64,000 nt of DNA, taken from assembly GCF_013623835.1 (NCBI RefSeq), contig NZ_JABKDE010000005.1:1-64000 (forward strand). Direction: 5' to 3'. A program made the translations under genes and the position numbers. The number at the start of each line of letters is the position of its first letter. The stretch's first letter is position 1. A model generated the notes under the pieces. The model made no database searches and was not told the DNA's origin. It saw only the letters and a program-made list of their open reading frames with translations. Of the stretch, positions 1-7,943 are shown one piece after another. The stretch comes from Brevibacterium oceani. GTDB taxonomy: Bacteria > Actinomycetota > Actinomycetes > Actinomycetales > Brevibacteriaceae.

Positions 1-1
1 T

Positions 2-85
2 CCGCCGGTGGAGTTCGAAGAGGCTCTTCTGGTCGAGCACAGTGCCGGCCGGGTTCAGGAGGAAGCGTCTACGCAGGCTGCGTGA
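2..85 (+). CDS. C-terminal end of an IS3-type transposase (5' end outside window)
   Basis: The first reading frame runs in from the left edge and stops with TGA at 83-85. It encodes about 27 residues beginning PPVEFEEALLVEHSAG, which resembles the C-terminal tail of IS3-family OrfB proteins, where a (R/T)PPVEFE motif follows the catalytic DDE domain. Everything upstream, including the catalytic residues, lies outside the window. The call rests on this short tail only. It fits the mosaic character of the next 22 kb, which holds three more insertion sequences. Confidence 0.5.
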   Translation, partial: PPVEFEEALLVEHSAGRVQEEASTQAA

Positions 86-529
86 CGTGGTTCACGTGTC
101 CACGACTTGCGGGGAGCCCCAGAGTACAAAGATGACGACATCAGAGAATTGCTCGCCAGCACACGGTCGGGTCTCGAGAAGCCGCCATGAAGCGAATGGG
201 AACCAATGTGCGGCGCGCACGCCTGGACGGCCGATTGTCAACGAGCCGAACTATCGACCGAGCAAGGCGGCCGTGTAGCACAACTCACCCTTGCCCCAGG
301 CAACAACAGTGATCCAGTTCTCAGCCTTCGATGCGCCAATTTCTGGAAGTTCAATCAGCACAGTGGCGACAATGCCGACTTCTATCTGCTCTCACACCTT
401 CACCCGTGGCAGTAGTTTGGCATCTTAATGCTCGTAGTCAGCACAATGCATTCGAACCGTACGTCGGAGCTAACGTGCTCCTAGTTTCGCCGGCTACGAG
501 TACAGGTCCGCCATAGTGCCGCGTCAATC
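86..529. other. 444-bp stretch without a recognisable gene
   Basis: Short frames occur on both strands, but none has a convincing ribosome-binding site or a recognisable motif. The start of this stretch should contain the outer end of the left-edge insertion sequence (a TGTCCAC run occurs near 98), but without the other end I cannot place the boundary. The promoter of the next gene probably lies at the right side of this stretch. Confidence 0.4.
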
Positions 530-2149
530 TTGCTTCGGCACGCCATTGCACAATCTATACTGGAAACCAGCTGGAGTAACTTGCATAGATGGGTCACAGA
601 CGATTCAGTGTGGGGAGTTGCGGGCGCAGCGCGGGCGGATGAATCAGGGAGCTTCCGAGTGGCAACGATCCTCGACGTCGTGGACAACTTCTTCTATCAA
701 GACGGTGAAGACATTCGCAAGATCCCAGCGTCACGCCTCCTTGAGTTCGGTGAAGAAGTACGCCACTTCAACGAAAACAATGAGCCGTCGGTCACGGTGC
801 GAGATGGATGTCAGTATCTAGGCGGATGGCCCTCAGCGGACTCACTGCGCATTGGTGGAGGAGTGATCCGTTCTAGTCTCCTCTTTACTGAGCAAGTCCT
901 GGTCAAAGATCAAATCTCCGATTGGTTCAGCAATGCCACACACCAGAACGAACATCACCTATCTTCGTCTCCCGGATGGTATGTACCCGGCGAGGGGCCC
1001 AAAATTGCCGAGACGAGAGCATTTCTGGCGAGGTTGCTCCCAGCATTGCGGGACACTCGTGCACTCATCGAGAACGAGGTCATCGTCCTCGCACCGATGG
1101 AGAACATCTACCAGCAACGCGAAGATACCATCAACGAGATTCATTCTGAGCTCGTCGAAGCTCTGCTCCCAGACCCTCTCGAACTCGCGGAACGCTTCGA
1201 TCCTCAAGATCTGGCAATTGATGACGCTCAACGTGGGATGTTTGTCTTTGCCGGCGGCGACCGAGAAGAACAGACTCGACAGGCCTTTTCCAAGTCCTTG
1301 AAATATTTCGCACGAGAGTATGTTACGGCCACCAGCCTCGGCAGCACCTACTGCGCACCATTTGAGTACGAGCGGTTAGTGTGCAACCGGGCATTTGGCA
1401 ATGTCACATCCGGAGCAGATCGAGTTCGCGAGGGGCTGCTCCGTTCCAAATTACCCGTGTTCTCGGGTTTGTCATGGAAGACCTTAAGCACAATCCACGA
1501 CGACGATGATTTCGGAGAGTTCCGACGTCAGTTATTTAAAATCTACTCACAAGCTCCGTTGGACGCGGACGAGAAAGAACTAGAACAATACCTGGAAGAA
1601 CAAGAACATGTACTTCTCCTTCCTCTACTTGAGCGGGCACGACAGAGCGCTGACAACGGATTGATTTCGAACCTCGGAGTATCGCTCAAATCCAACTTCT
1701 TCCAGCTGGCAATGGGCATAGGTACTGGTGTAATCACCGGGAACCCGATTCTCCCGATCCTCTCTGGTGCCGCTCTCGTCGCAGATCACTTCATTTTCCA
1801 GCGTCCCCGCAGATCGAATGTGGCGTGGACGGCGCTTGTCAATCAAAGCACGAGCGTTGGTGCCGAAATGCCCAGCGCGCTCGAACAACCGGAGCAAGTG
1901 GATCAAGAGACAAAGAGCAGCTCGGGCCATCCGTGGGGGATTCCGGAACAGCCCTCAAACTCAGTCTTAGTTAGTCGGGGTACTGTCCACGCCGAATGGA
2001 TGCCACCACTTCCCGTGGCCGAGAGTTCCGCAATGGGCAGTTCTTATCAAGAGGGCGTCTACAGACCGTGTGAGTGCGGGAGCCTTCTGAGCTACAAATT
2101 TTGTTGCCGAGACGTCGATCGCCGCTATCGAACGCTGCCCAACCTCTGA
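530..2149 (+). CDS. SEC-C motif protein of unknown function
   Basis: A long frame (539 aa from the TTG at 530). The only recognisable feature is at the extreme C-terminus: a CEC...CC cluster (residues about 514-526, sequence PCECGSLLSYKFCC), the zinc-binding SEC-C motif (CXCX8CC) known from SecA tails and many stand-alone bacterial proteins. Around residues 390-430 there is a glycine-rich hydrophobic stretch (GIGTGVITGNPILPILSG) that could be a membrane hairpin. The rest is mostly charged and unrecognised. The start is uncertain: the frame is open from 485, there is no good Shine-Dalgarno before the TTG at 530, and a second TTG at 581 has GGAG just upstream. Base composition is visibly more A/T-rich than the core genes, suggesting transfer. 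It converges on the XRE/AbiEi-like gene. Confidence 0.6.
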   Translation: MLRHAIAQSILETSWSNLHRWVTDDSVWGVAGAARADESGSFRVATILDVVDNFFYQDGEDIRKIPASRLLEFGEEVRHFNENNEPSVTVRDGCQYLGGWPSADSLRIGGGVIRSSLLFTEQVLVKDQISDWFSNATHQNEHHLSSSPGWYVPGEGPKIAETRAFLARLLPALRDTRALIENEVIVLAPMENIYQQREDTINEIHSELVEALLPDPLELAERFDPQDLAIDDAQRGMFVFAGGDREEQTRQAFSKSLKYFAREYVTATSLGSTYCAPFEYERLVCNRAFGNVTSGADRVREGLLRSKLPVFSGLSWKTLSTIHDDDDFGEFRRQLFKIYSQAPLDADEKELEQYLEEQEHVLLLPLLERARQSADNGLISNLGVSLKSNFFQLAMGIGTGVITGNPILPILSGAALVADHFIFQRPRRSNVAWTALVNQSTSVGAEMPSALEQPEQVDQETKSSSGHPWGIPEQPSNSVLVSRGTVHAEWMPPLPVAESSAMGSSYQEGVYRPCECGSLLSYKFCCRDVDRRYRTLPNL

Positions 2150-2291
2150 ACTGACCCTCAAGAAACCGCCTCTTAAGGACGAACTTTTCAGATTCGGAGG
2201 TTCCATCTGCCTCTTTTTGAGCTGACAATAGCATCGATGAGCGCTCGGCGAGAGAGAACAGGGCATGGATCGATCCGGTCGAATTTGACAT
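1971..2291 (-). pseudogene. possible truncated partner gene of the XRE/AbiEi-like regulator
   Basis: The ATG at 2291 follows directly on the TGA of the upstream regulator (TGA|ATG), the arrangement expected for a translationally coupled second gene. Only the first 45 or so codons (starting MSNSTGSIHALFSLAERSS) lie outside the convergent SEC-C gene. The rest of the frame is antisense to that gene and low in recognisable features. Regulators of this type are normally followed by a toxin-like nucleotidyltransferase gene, so this may be its stump, cut off by the insertion of foreign DNA. It could equally be a chance frame. Confidence 0.3.
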
Positions 2292-3128
2292 TCATGATGC
2301 GTCCTCCCAGAGGGCCCGGAGCATATCTTCTGCTTTGTCCGGATCCCGACCGGGACCGGAGAACGCATCGAGCAGGGCCCGTGATCGCGGAACGAACCGG
2401 ATACCGCCCTCGTTCTCAACATCGTCCAACTCACCGCTCATGGGCTCCAAGAGAAGCACTCCCTGCCCTGGTCGAGCTCTTTCCAACCCAATCCGCTGAG
2501 CCATACCTCGTGGATCTCTCACATAGATCAGCGGTGCACCTGCCTGCGCATCAGACCGTTCCTCCCATGTGGCAACGATTCCGGACACGGCATAGTCCAC
2601 GCCCGCCTTCCCCAGCTGGTCGACGAGACCTCGCCATCCTCGCGGGATCTCGACCGGGACCCGGGCACCGTGGCGCCTGGCGACCTTCCCAGCATTGCCG
2701 GCGTTTACAGCGATCGCCACCAGATCATCGACTCCTGCCGAGTCTCTCAGCCATTCGGTTCTCTTCCACCGGTCTGACCAGGCACCGGTTGGAATCTTCA
2801 CTTCCGTCGGTAAGGGGCCGGCTGGTTTTGTCGTCGCCGTTGGTTGCAGGGTCTCAACCTCCGGAGAGTAGGCCCGTTGGAGAATTGGAGCGAGGTAGGC
2901 ATTCGCTGCCTGGATCGCAGAGGTGTCTCCGCTGGAGACTACGGAGGTCCCGTTGAGCTGGTATCCCGTGGCGGCGAAGATCTTCTGCATCGTGCGCCAG
3001 GTGGGGTCCATCTGGCCGCGTTCGATGCGGCTGATCGTCGATGGCGACACATCCGCCAGCTGCGCCAGTTCTTTCCTGGTGATCCCGCTAACGGCACGGA
3101 TCTTCTTGACGATCTCTGTTGCATCCAT
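2292..3128 (-). CDS. XRE-type regulator with AbiEi-like C-terminal region (type IV antitoxin-like)
   Basis: 278 aa from the ATG at 3128, chosen because a perfect AAGGAGG (3137-3143) lies 8 nt upstream; a TTG at 3161 would fall inside the operator palindrome. Residues 1-60 form an XRE helix-turn-helix (ITRKELAQLADVSPSTISRIERG). The C-terminal part (GGIRFVPRSRALLDAFSGPGRDPDKAEDML) resembles the conserved end of AbiEi-family antitoxins and related DNA-binding proteins, where a V.SP...LDL....GR...AAE pattern is usual. Family knowledge: AbiEi-type proteins repress their own operon and neutralise an AbiEii nucleotidyltransferase toxin. No intact toxin gene follows, only a frame starting exactly at the stop codon. 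The toxin-antitoxin role is inference. Confidence 0.6.
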   Translation of the reverse strand: MDATEIVKKIRAVSGITRKELAQLADVSPSTISRIERGQMDPTWRTMQKIFAATGYQLNGTSVVSSGDTSAIQAANAYLAPILQRAYSPEVETLQPTATTKPAGPLPTEVKIPTGAWSDRWKRTEWLRDSAGVDDLVAIAVNAGNAGKVARRHGARVPVEIPRGWRGLVDQLGKAGVDYAVSGIVATWEERSDAQAGAPLIYVRDPRGMAQRIGLERARPGQGVLLLEPMSGELDDVENEGGIRFVPRSRALLDAFSGPGRDPDKAEDMLRALWEDAS

Positions 3129-3147
3129 ATCAGCCACCTCCTTACGT

Positions 3148-3161
3148 TTGCGTATACGCAA
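3148..3161. promoter_or_regulatory. 14-bp perfect palindrome, candidate operator
   Basis: TTGCGTATACGCAA is a perfect 14-bp palindrome. It sits 5 bp upstream of the Shine-Dalgarno of the XRE regulator and 28 bp before the start of the divergent gene. XRE repressors usually bind such short dyads next to their own gene, so it is a good candidate for an autoregulatory operator shared by both genes. Confidence 0.55.
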
Positions 3162-3189
3162 TCTTAGTGTTTCGCCGCATACTTATAGC

Positions 3190-3963
3190 ATGCACATTCC
3201 TTCAATTCCGGGCTACGAAGTTCATGACGGCCCAACCACATTGGGACGTCTCTGGCCGACTCCTGGCGGCGACTATCCTCCAGAGCTTTGGCCAGAGGCG
3301 GAACTTCTGCGTATTTGCCCTGAGCCGACGGGTTGGCTGACTATCGAAGAACACTTCCACCGAGCCAACGACATGTATGGTGGCACTCACTGCATCATCA
3401 TTGATGCCGAGTCCCGAGACCAGGTCTTGCAATCGGGTACCGGTTGGTCGGGGCAGAGTGACATCGGCGGCGTCGAGGTCTGGCGTGACGGCACGTTCTC
3501 CGACGGTCTAACCACGAATCGAGACGATGGCGGCGAGCTGAGCTTCTTCTCTGCTGTGCGGGAACACCACGGGTTCGTGAACCCCACTTTCGAGATCACA
3601 CCCACTTTCCTCTGGTACTGGGACGCTTTTCCCAGCAACAGTGGCTGGTCTTATTTCGACTCGGCGGGTCGCAGCGTCGAATTGGTTCGGGTTGATGTCT
3701 CTATGGAGAAATGGACGGTCGAAGTCTCTGCGTTGGAGTTGCGCACGTTCCTGGCTGCGTGCGGGCGTGAACTTCTCGTCCAAAAGGATTACACGCTCCT
3801 CACAACCGACAAGATCGAGCCGTTCGAACGAGTCGACGACAACCACCGCACGGTCTGGTCCAACTTCGACTGGTTCGCAACCCAGGATGAACCCTCCAGT
3901 GGTGTAACCGCATTCTCGAATGTGATGGGCAAGTACGTCAGCTATGTTTGCGGAACGCAATAG
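3190..3963 (+). CDS. hypothetical protein, divergent from the XRE regulator
   Basis: 257 aa from the ATG at 3190 (MHIPSIPGYEVHDGPTTLG). The frame stays open upstream to 2923, but that part is antisense to the regulator, so the ATG in the intergenic region is preferred. The protein is aromatic-rich in its middle (TFLWYWDAFPSNSGWSYFD) with no signal peptide, no membrane segment and no motif I recognise. The short divergent spacer with a shared palindrome suggests co-regulation with the XRE gene. Function unknown. Confidence 0.6.
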   Translation: MHIPSIPGYEVHDGPTTLGRLWPTPGGDYPPELWPEAELLRICPEPTGWLTIEEHFHRANDMYGGTHCIIIDAESRDQVLQSGTGWSGQSDIGGVEVWRDGTFSDGLTTNRDDGGELSFFSAVREHHGFVNPTFEITPTFLWYWDAFPSNSGWSYFDSAGRSVELVRVDVSMEKWTVEVSALELRTFLAACGRELLVQKDYTLLTTDKIEPFERVDDNHRTVWSNFDWFATQDEPSSGVTAFSNVMGKYVSYVCGTQ

Positions 3964-3973
3964 CGGTGAGACC

Positions 3974-3985
3974 CTACAATTGTAG
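3974..3985. repeat. 12-bp palindrome after the hypothetical gene
   Basis: CTACAATTGTAG is a perfect palindrome 10 bp after the stop codon. A similar dyad (CCTACAATGTAGG) occurs at 12,495-12,507 next to the 90-bp repeat. The stem is too short and lacks a T-run for a good terminator; it may mark an old mobile-element end. The rest of 3964-4110 shows only a doubled CATGTCGG and no gene. Confidence 0.3.
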
Positions 3986-4110
3986 TGTATGTTCCCAAGA
4001 TTCATGGCGGAATCTCAGTTCCGTGCCGGGACCATGTCGGAGTTCTCAATTTCATGTCGGTGTGCGGAGGGTGGTCGCAGGCAACGAGGTCGTTATTGGA
4101 CAGGGTCGGC

Positions 4111-4887
4111 TCACCAGCTGACTAAGTTGCGCCACCGACCCAACCCCTTGGGCAGAAGGCAACGCGGGCGCGGCACATGCCCCCGCAGAAGAGTGAAGCC
4201 GCAAGGGAGAAGGGCGACGGTGAGGGCAAGCCCTCCGAACCCGGGCTCATGCTCTTTCAGCACTCCCATGCCGAGCCACCCTGCTGGAAGGATGAACAAG
4301 CACCTCAACAGCCCCCACCGTTCGGATCGGAACAGGGCGAATGCCAGCAGCAGTGACCCAAGGATCGTCCCAGCGGAGGCGATGACGGGTACTCGCCAAA
4401 ATGCGTAAGCCAGTTCCCCGTAGCCGTCGAGAATCAGTGATGAGGCTGCCTCTGCCCCTAACCGCTCGACGACATTGAAAGCCGTCGCATCCACCCCCAG
4501 GTAGAACATTCGCGCCATGAGTCCCACTGTCAGCAGGACGCATCCCAGCGTCGCGGACCATGGTGCCTGAGCCGCGGCCTGGCGTGACAGAGCGAAGGCA
4601 GCAGGCACCAGCAGCAGGATTCCCAGGAGCAGCAGAGTCGACCCTGCAGTGGACAGTCCCGGCTGGCGGGCATGGATTTCGAGCAGCATCGGTGCTGCGA
4701 ATGTTGCCGCGTCGAGATCGCCGAGTTCGCTTAGCGTCAGGCCGGCTCTGGCTCGGGCTAACCATTGGAGGAACAGGCCGGCAGTCCACAGCAATGGGGC
4801 CGAAATGAGTGAGAGGCCGGAGATGAGTCGCTCGGCTCCTCCGCTAATATACTGGGGAGGCGCCGAGCCGAAATCAGGAGAGACCAT
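4111..4887 (-). CDS. integral membrane protein of unknown function
   Basis: 258 aa with about six hydrophobic segments (for example SLISAPLLWTAGLFLQWLA, LLLLGILLLVPAAFAL, AGTILGSLLLAFALF). It resembles small DUF4386-like actinobacterial membrane proteins but I cannot assign a family with certainty. The ATG at 4887 lies 13 bp from the left end of the IS1380-type element. No Shine-Dalgarno precedes it; the bases TAAACT end 6 nt before the ATG and could be a -10 box for a leaderless transcript, with the -35 region now replaced by insertion-sequence DNA. Before insertion it was divergent from the NUDIX gene with only 26 bp between them. Confidence 0.6.
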   Translation of the reverse strand: MVSPDFGSAPPQYISGGAERLISGLSLISAPLLWTAGLFLQWLARARAGLTLSELGDLDAATFAAPMLLEIHARQPGLSTAGSTLLLLGILLLVPAAFALSRQAAAQAPWSATLGCVLLTVGLMARMFYLGVDATAFNVVERLGAEAASSLILDGYGELAYAFWRVPVIASAGTILGSLLLAFALFRSERWGLLRCLFILPAGWLGMGVLKEHEPGFGGLALTVALLPCGFTLLRGHVPRPRCLLPKGLGRWRNLVSW

Positions 4888-4900
4888 GGCACGAGTTTAT

Positions 4901-4915
4901 CCTTGATCCACCGAT
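4901..4915 (+). repeat. left terminal inverted repeat of the IS1380-type element
   Basis: CCTTGATCCACCGAT, exact complement of 6534-6548. Similarity stops after these 15 bases. Confidence 0.85.
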
Positions 4916-4972
4916 GGGAGTAGCCTGATCAAGCCGCGCATGAAATGGAAATGCCCCCTCTGAACTGGGAAA

Positions 4973-6406
4973 ATGGTGATGTTCAAAGTCAACCAATCCC
5001 GCCCAGAAAGGGGCACCTCTCAGGTGCTATTCAATCACACACCCGCGTCTGTGTCCCACTCCTTCGACGATAGGAATCTCACCGCTACCACCGGGCTGGT
5101 CCCGAAAATGGGCCTGGCCAAGAACGCCGACCTGCCAGACCTCACCGAAGACCGTCTGACCGTGACGACGACCGGGGCTGACAAGGGCGCGAACCCGGCC
5201 CCGAAACTGGCCACACTGGTTGCGGGAATGGCCGCCGGGGCCGACTTGATCGATGATATGAATATTCTCCGCCACGCCGGCATGAAACACCTCTTCGACC
5301 GCGTCTATGCCCCCTCGACCCTGGGGTCGTTCCTGCCTTCGTTCGCCTTCGGCCACATCCGGCAACTCGACGCGATCTCCTCCCGCTTCCTGACCAACCT
5401 CATCGCGCACACACCGCTGCTGCCCACCAACCAGGACAGTACACAGGCTTCAATGATCGTCGTCGATGTCGACGACACCGTCATCCACGTTCAATCTGCG
5501 TCGAAGCAGGGAGCCGGGTTCGGCTACCAAGGCAGTCGCGGACTCAACGCACTGTTAGCGACCGCGTCGACTTCCGACTCCAGCCAGATCATTGTCGGCC
5601 AGCGCATACGCAAAGGCTCAACGTCGTCAGCCAGGGGCGCTGACAAATTCGTCTCTGACGCCCTGGCCACCACAACCCGAATCAACTCTGGCACTTCGGT
5701 GTTGGTGCGCGCTGATTCGGCATACTACTCATCAGGCGTGGTCAAAGCCGACCACAACGGCGGGGCTCATGTATCGATCACGGTGCGGATGGACAAGAAG
5801 GTCAAAGCAGCGATCGAGGCGATCAGTGACGCCACATGGAAGGGCATCGAATACCCTGAAGCGATCTACGACGAGGAAACCAGGACATGGATGTCAATGG
5901 CCGAAGTCGCTGAGATCCCATTCACCGCGTTCACCTCGAAGAAAAAGGCACTGCAAACGACGGGACGTATGGTGGTCCGCCGTATCCCTGAACTCAACGA
6001 AACCAAACGCATGAGTGGGCAAGACCCATTGTTCGACTTGTTCCGGTATCACGCATTCTTCACCACCGTCGATCGCACTCGTTTCGACACTGTTGCTGCT
6101 GATCACATGCACCGCAAGCACGCGATCATCGAGCAGATCAATGCAGAGTTGAAGAACGGGGCCTTGGCGCATATGCCTTCCGGGGTGTTCAACGCCAACG
6201 CGGCGTGGGTGACGATCGCAGCGATCACTCACAACCTGCTGCGAGCCGCTGCCGGACTCATCGGTGGACGGATGAGCAAAGTCCGCGCCCCGACGCAGCG
6301 AACACGCATCATCAGCATTCCGGCGCGGATAGCTCATCGAGCCAGGAAACTGATTATGCATCTGCCCACGAAGTGGCCGTGGGCAGAAGAATTCTCACGA
6401 CTCTAG
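4973..6406 (+). CDS. IS1380-family transposase
   Basis: 477 aa, the usual size for this family. The N-terminal part (SFDDRNLTATTGLVPKMGLA) and the central DVDDTV and RADSAYYS motifs match the DDE catalytic core of IS1380 transposases: the first Asp in VVDVDDTV (about residue 165), the second in LVRADSAYY (about 245), and a late Glu in the HAIIEQINAELKNG helix (about 390). The frame has no interruption, so the element is probably functional. Three start codons occur in a row (ATG GTG ATG at 4973-4981). Confidence 0.9.
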   Translation: MVMFKVNQSRPERGTSQVLFNHTPASVSHSFDDRNLTATTGLVPKMGLAKNADLPDLTEDRLTVTTTGADKGANPAPKLATLVAGMAAGADLIDDMNILRHAGMKHLFDRVYAPSTLGSFLPSFAFGHIRQLDAISSRFLTNLIAHTPLLPTNQDSTQASMIVVDVDDTVIHVQSASKQGAGFGYQGSRGLNALLATASTSDSSQIIVGQRIRKGSTSSARGADKFVSDALATTTRINSGTSVLVRADSAYYSSGVVKADHNGGAHVSITVRMDKKVKAAIEAISDATWKGIEYPEAIYDEETRTWMSMAEVAEIPFTAFTSKKKALQTTGRMVVRRIPELNETKRMSGQDPLFDLFRYHAFFTTVDRTRFDTVAADHMHRKHAIIEQINAELKNGALAHMPSGVFNANAAWVTIAAITHNLLRAAAGLIGGRMSKVRAPTQRTRIISIPARIAHRARKLIMHLPTKWPWAEEFSRL

Positions 6407-6533
6407 CAAGCAGCGTTGAGCCCGCCAAGGACAGTATTGTCCTGACAGATTCGCTCTTCCTTCGAGCACGATGCCGCGGGGTCTGGAGGAGACCTTGGGA
6501 AACACTTGTGAAAGAGACCGGGGCATCAAACGA

Positions 6534-6548
6534 ATCGGTGGATCAAGG
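6534..6548 (-). repeat. right terminal inverted repeat of the IS1380-type element
   Basis: ATCGGTGGATCAAGG, exact complement of 4901-4915, immediately followed by TTTA of the target site. It ends only 18 bp before the NUDIX start codon. Confidence 0.85.
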
Positions 6549-6553
6549 TTTAG

Positions 6554-6559
6554 TAGGAT
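6554..6559 (+). promoter_or_regulatory. -10 box for a leaderless NUDIX transcript
   Basis: TAGGAT ends 7 nt before the ATG at 6567, the spacing expected for a leaderless mRNA in actinobacteria. Any -35 element now has to come from the right end of the IS1380-type element. Confidence 0.45.
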
Positions 6560-6566
6560 GGTCGGC

Positions 6567-7022
6567 ATGCCCAATCTCACCCGTGTCGCCGTCCGCATCG
6601 TGCTGCTGGACCCCGAGTCACGTGTCCTGCTCTTCGAAGGACGCGACCTCGCCGATGCTCAGGACTGCATCCGCTTCTGGTTCACCGCCGGCGATGGCAG
6701 CGAAGCGAGCGAAACCCTGCGGGAGACCGCGGAACGTGAGCTGGAAGAGGAGACGGGCATGTCCGGCATCGACCTGGTCGGGCCGTACCATCGGCGCGAG
6801 TTCGACTTCCTCAATCACGGCGAACCGCAGCACCAGGTCGAGCACTTCTTCGCCGCACGGACGGACTCGACGGATCTGAGTGACTCAAACTGGACCGAGC
6901 TCGAGCGAACAGCCATGACCACGTGGCGCTGGTGGAGCGCCGACGATCTCGAGGGCGCGCCGATCCAATACTTTCCGGAGAACCTGCCGGAACTGGTGAG
7001 GGAAGCGGCCGTACTGGTCTGA
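6567..7022 (+). CDS. NUDIX hydrolase
   Basis: 151 aa from the ATG at 6567 (MPNLTRVAVRIVLLDPES); longer versions would begin inside the insertion sequence. The NUDIX box is clear at residues about 42-65: ASETLRETAERELEEETGM contains the E-x7-REUxEExGU core that binds the metal of a nucleoside-diphosphate-linked substrate. The usual first glycine of the box is part of a GDG triplet instead of GGG, a small deviation. The substrate cannot be told from sequence. The gene was originally divergent from the membrane protein gene; the IS1380 element now lies right at its promoter. Confidence 0.85.
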   Translation: MPNLTRVAVRIVLLDPESRVLLFEGRDLADAQDCIRFWFTAGDGSEASETLRETAERELEEETGMSGIDLVGPYHRREFDFLNHGEPQHQVEHFFAARTDSTDLSDSNWTELERTAMTTWRWWSADDLEGAPIQYFPENLPELVREAAVLV

Positions 7023-7071
7023 ACCGCCTCGCGAGGATGTCTTCGGGCGGCGGGACGCACCGCGTTCGTTC

Positions 7072-7869
7072 TCACCGGTCGGGCACCACGGGCACGTACA
7101 TGACCACGTGCAGGCGGGAATCCTCCGAGGGGATGAGCCGATGATGGTCGAATTCGATGAAGCCGTCTTTGTGATGGTCGAAGGCGCGGCGTCGGCTCGC
7201 GAAGCGTTCGATCGTCAGCTCCGCCCACTGCTTTCGGAAGTCCTCGCTGGCCGCGCTCAGCCGGTCGATGAGCGCACGATGCCTCGGAGTGCTCAGTCGA
7301 ACCCCGGACTCGACGCGGAATTCGGCGAGGAAATGCCGACTGTCGGCCTCCCAATCCGGGAGCATGCCGCGCAGGGCCGGGTCCGTGTAGATGAGCCAGA
7401 TGAGGTTCCGGTCGGCCTTCTCGATCGTCGTGATCGCCGGGTAGAGCCATTCGTAGCCGGCGTTCCACCCGGCGATCGTCCAATCCGGGGCGACGGCGAA
7501 GGCAGGGAAATCGAGGGCGTCGAGGAGGCGCTGCAGGGAATCGGAGAGCTCTGCCGGCTTCTCGTCCCAGGGCACGTCCTCGCCCTCGAGCAGGGATCTG
7601 ACGTAGTCGGTTTCGGCCTCGCTGAGATCGAGCACCCGGGCGACGGCTGTGATGACCTGCCGGGAGACGTTCGTGTCCCGACCCTGTTCGAGCCACGTGT
7701 ACCAGGTGGCGCTCACACCCGAGAGCGTGGCGACCTCCTCCCGACTCAGCCCGGCATCGCCGTTGCGCGCGCTCGACGGCAGACCCACCGCCGAACGCTG
7801 TCGGACCCTGCGCCTGCTGGTGAGGAACTCGCCGAGCTGCTCACGGCGACGGGTGCGGGGTCGGATCAT
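7072..7869 (-). CDS. XRE regulator with MmyB-like ligand-binding domain
   Basis: 265 aa. Residues about 8-85 form an XRE helix-turn-helix (LSREEVATLSGVSATWYTWLEQGR), and residues about 105-260 match the MmyB-like PAS-type domain common in actinobacterial regulators, which binds a hydrophobic ligand (PAFAVAPDWTIAGWNAGY, then ESGVRLSTPRHRALIDRLS). Regulators of this class often control a neighbouring enzyme or exporter. It converges with the NUDIX gene and is divergent from ilvD. A strong dyad lies directly upstream of its start. The ligand is unknown. Confidence 0.85.
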   Translation of the reverse strand: MIRPRTRRREQLGEFLTSRRRVRQRSAVGLPSSARNGDAGLSREEVATLSGVSATWYTWLEQGRDTNVSRQVITAVARVLDLSEAETDYVRSLLEGEDVPWDEKPAELSDSLQRLLDALDFPAFAVAPDWTIAGWNAGYEWLYPAITTIEKADRNLIWLIYTDPALRGMLPDWEADSRHFLAEFRVESGVRLSTPRHRALIDRLSAASEDFRKQWAELTIERFASRRRAFDHHKDGFIEFDHHRLIPSEDSRLHVVMYVPVVPDR

Positions 7870-7872
7870 AGG

Positions 7873-7900
7873 TTGATAGTACTGCCAGTACTGGTATCAA
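7873..7900. promoter_or_regulatory. compound palindrome, candidate operator of the XRE/MmyB regulator
   Basis: The outer arms TTGATA (7873-7878) and TATCAA (7895-7900) are inverted, and the inner part holds two AGTACT copies (7878-7883 and 7887-7892), the second within the perfect palindrome CCAGTACTGG (7885-7894). The site starts 3 bp from the regulator's start codon and 44 bp before ilvD, so it probably overlaps the regulator promoter. Confidence 0.6.
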
Positions 7901-7943
7901 CGGTAGCTTCCGCCGAGACCGCAACCGCGATGTCATGGTTCCC

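Larger units (their letters stand above)
4900..6548 (+). mobile_element. IS1380-family insertion sequence, apparently complete
   Basis: About 1.65 kb bounded by a perfect 15-bp inverted repeat, CCTTGATCCACCGAT at 4901-4915 and its complement at 6534-6548, with one intact transposase gene. The four bases TTTA occur just outside on both sides (4896-4899 and 6549-6552), consistent with the 4-5 bp target duplication of this family; on the left one extra T (4900) lies between it and the repeat. The element sits in the very short divergent spacer between the membrane protein gene and the NUDIX gene. Confidence 0.85.

Noticed and set aside
3989-4408. Plus-strand frame starting MFPRFMAESQFRAG
   Set aside because: Mostly antisense to the membrane protein gene, with Arg-rich product and no motif.
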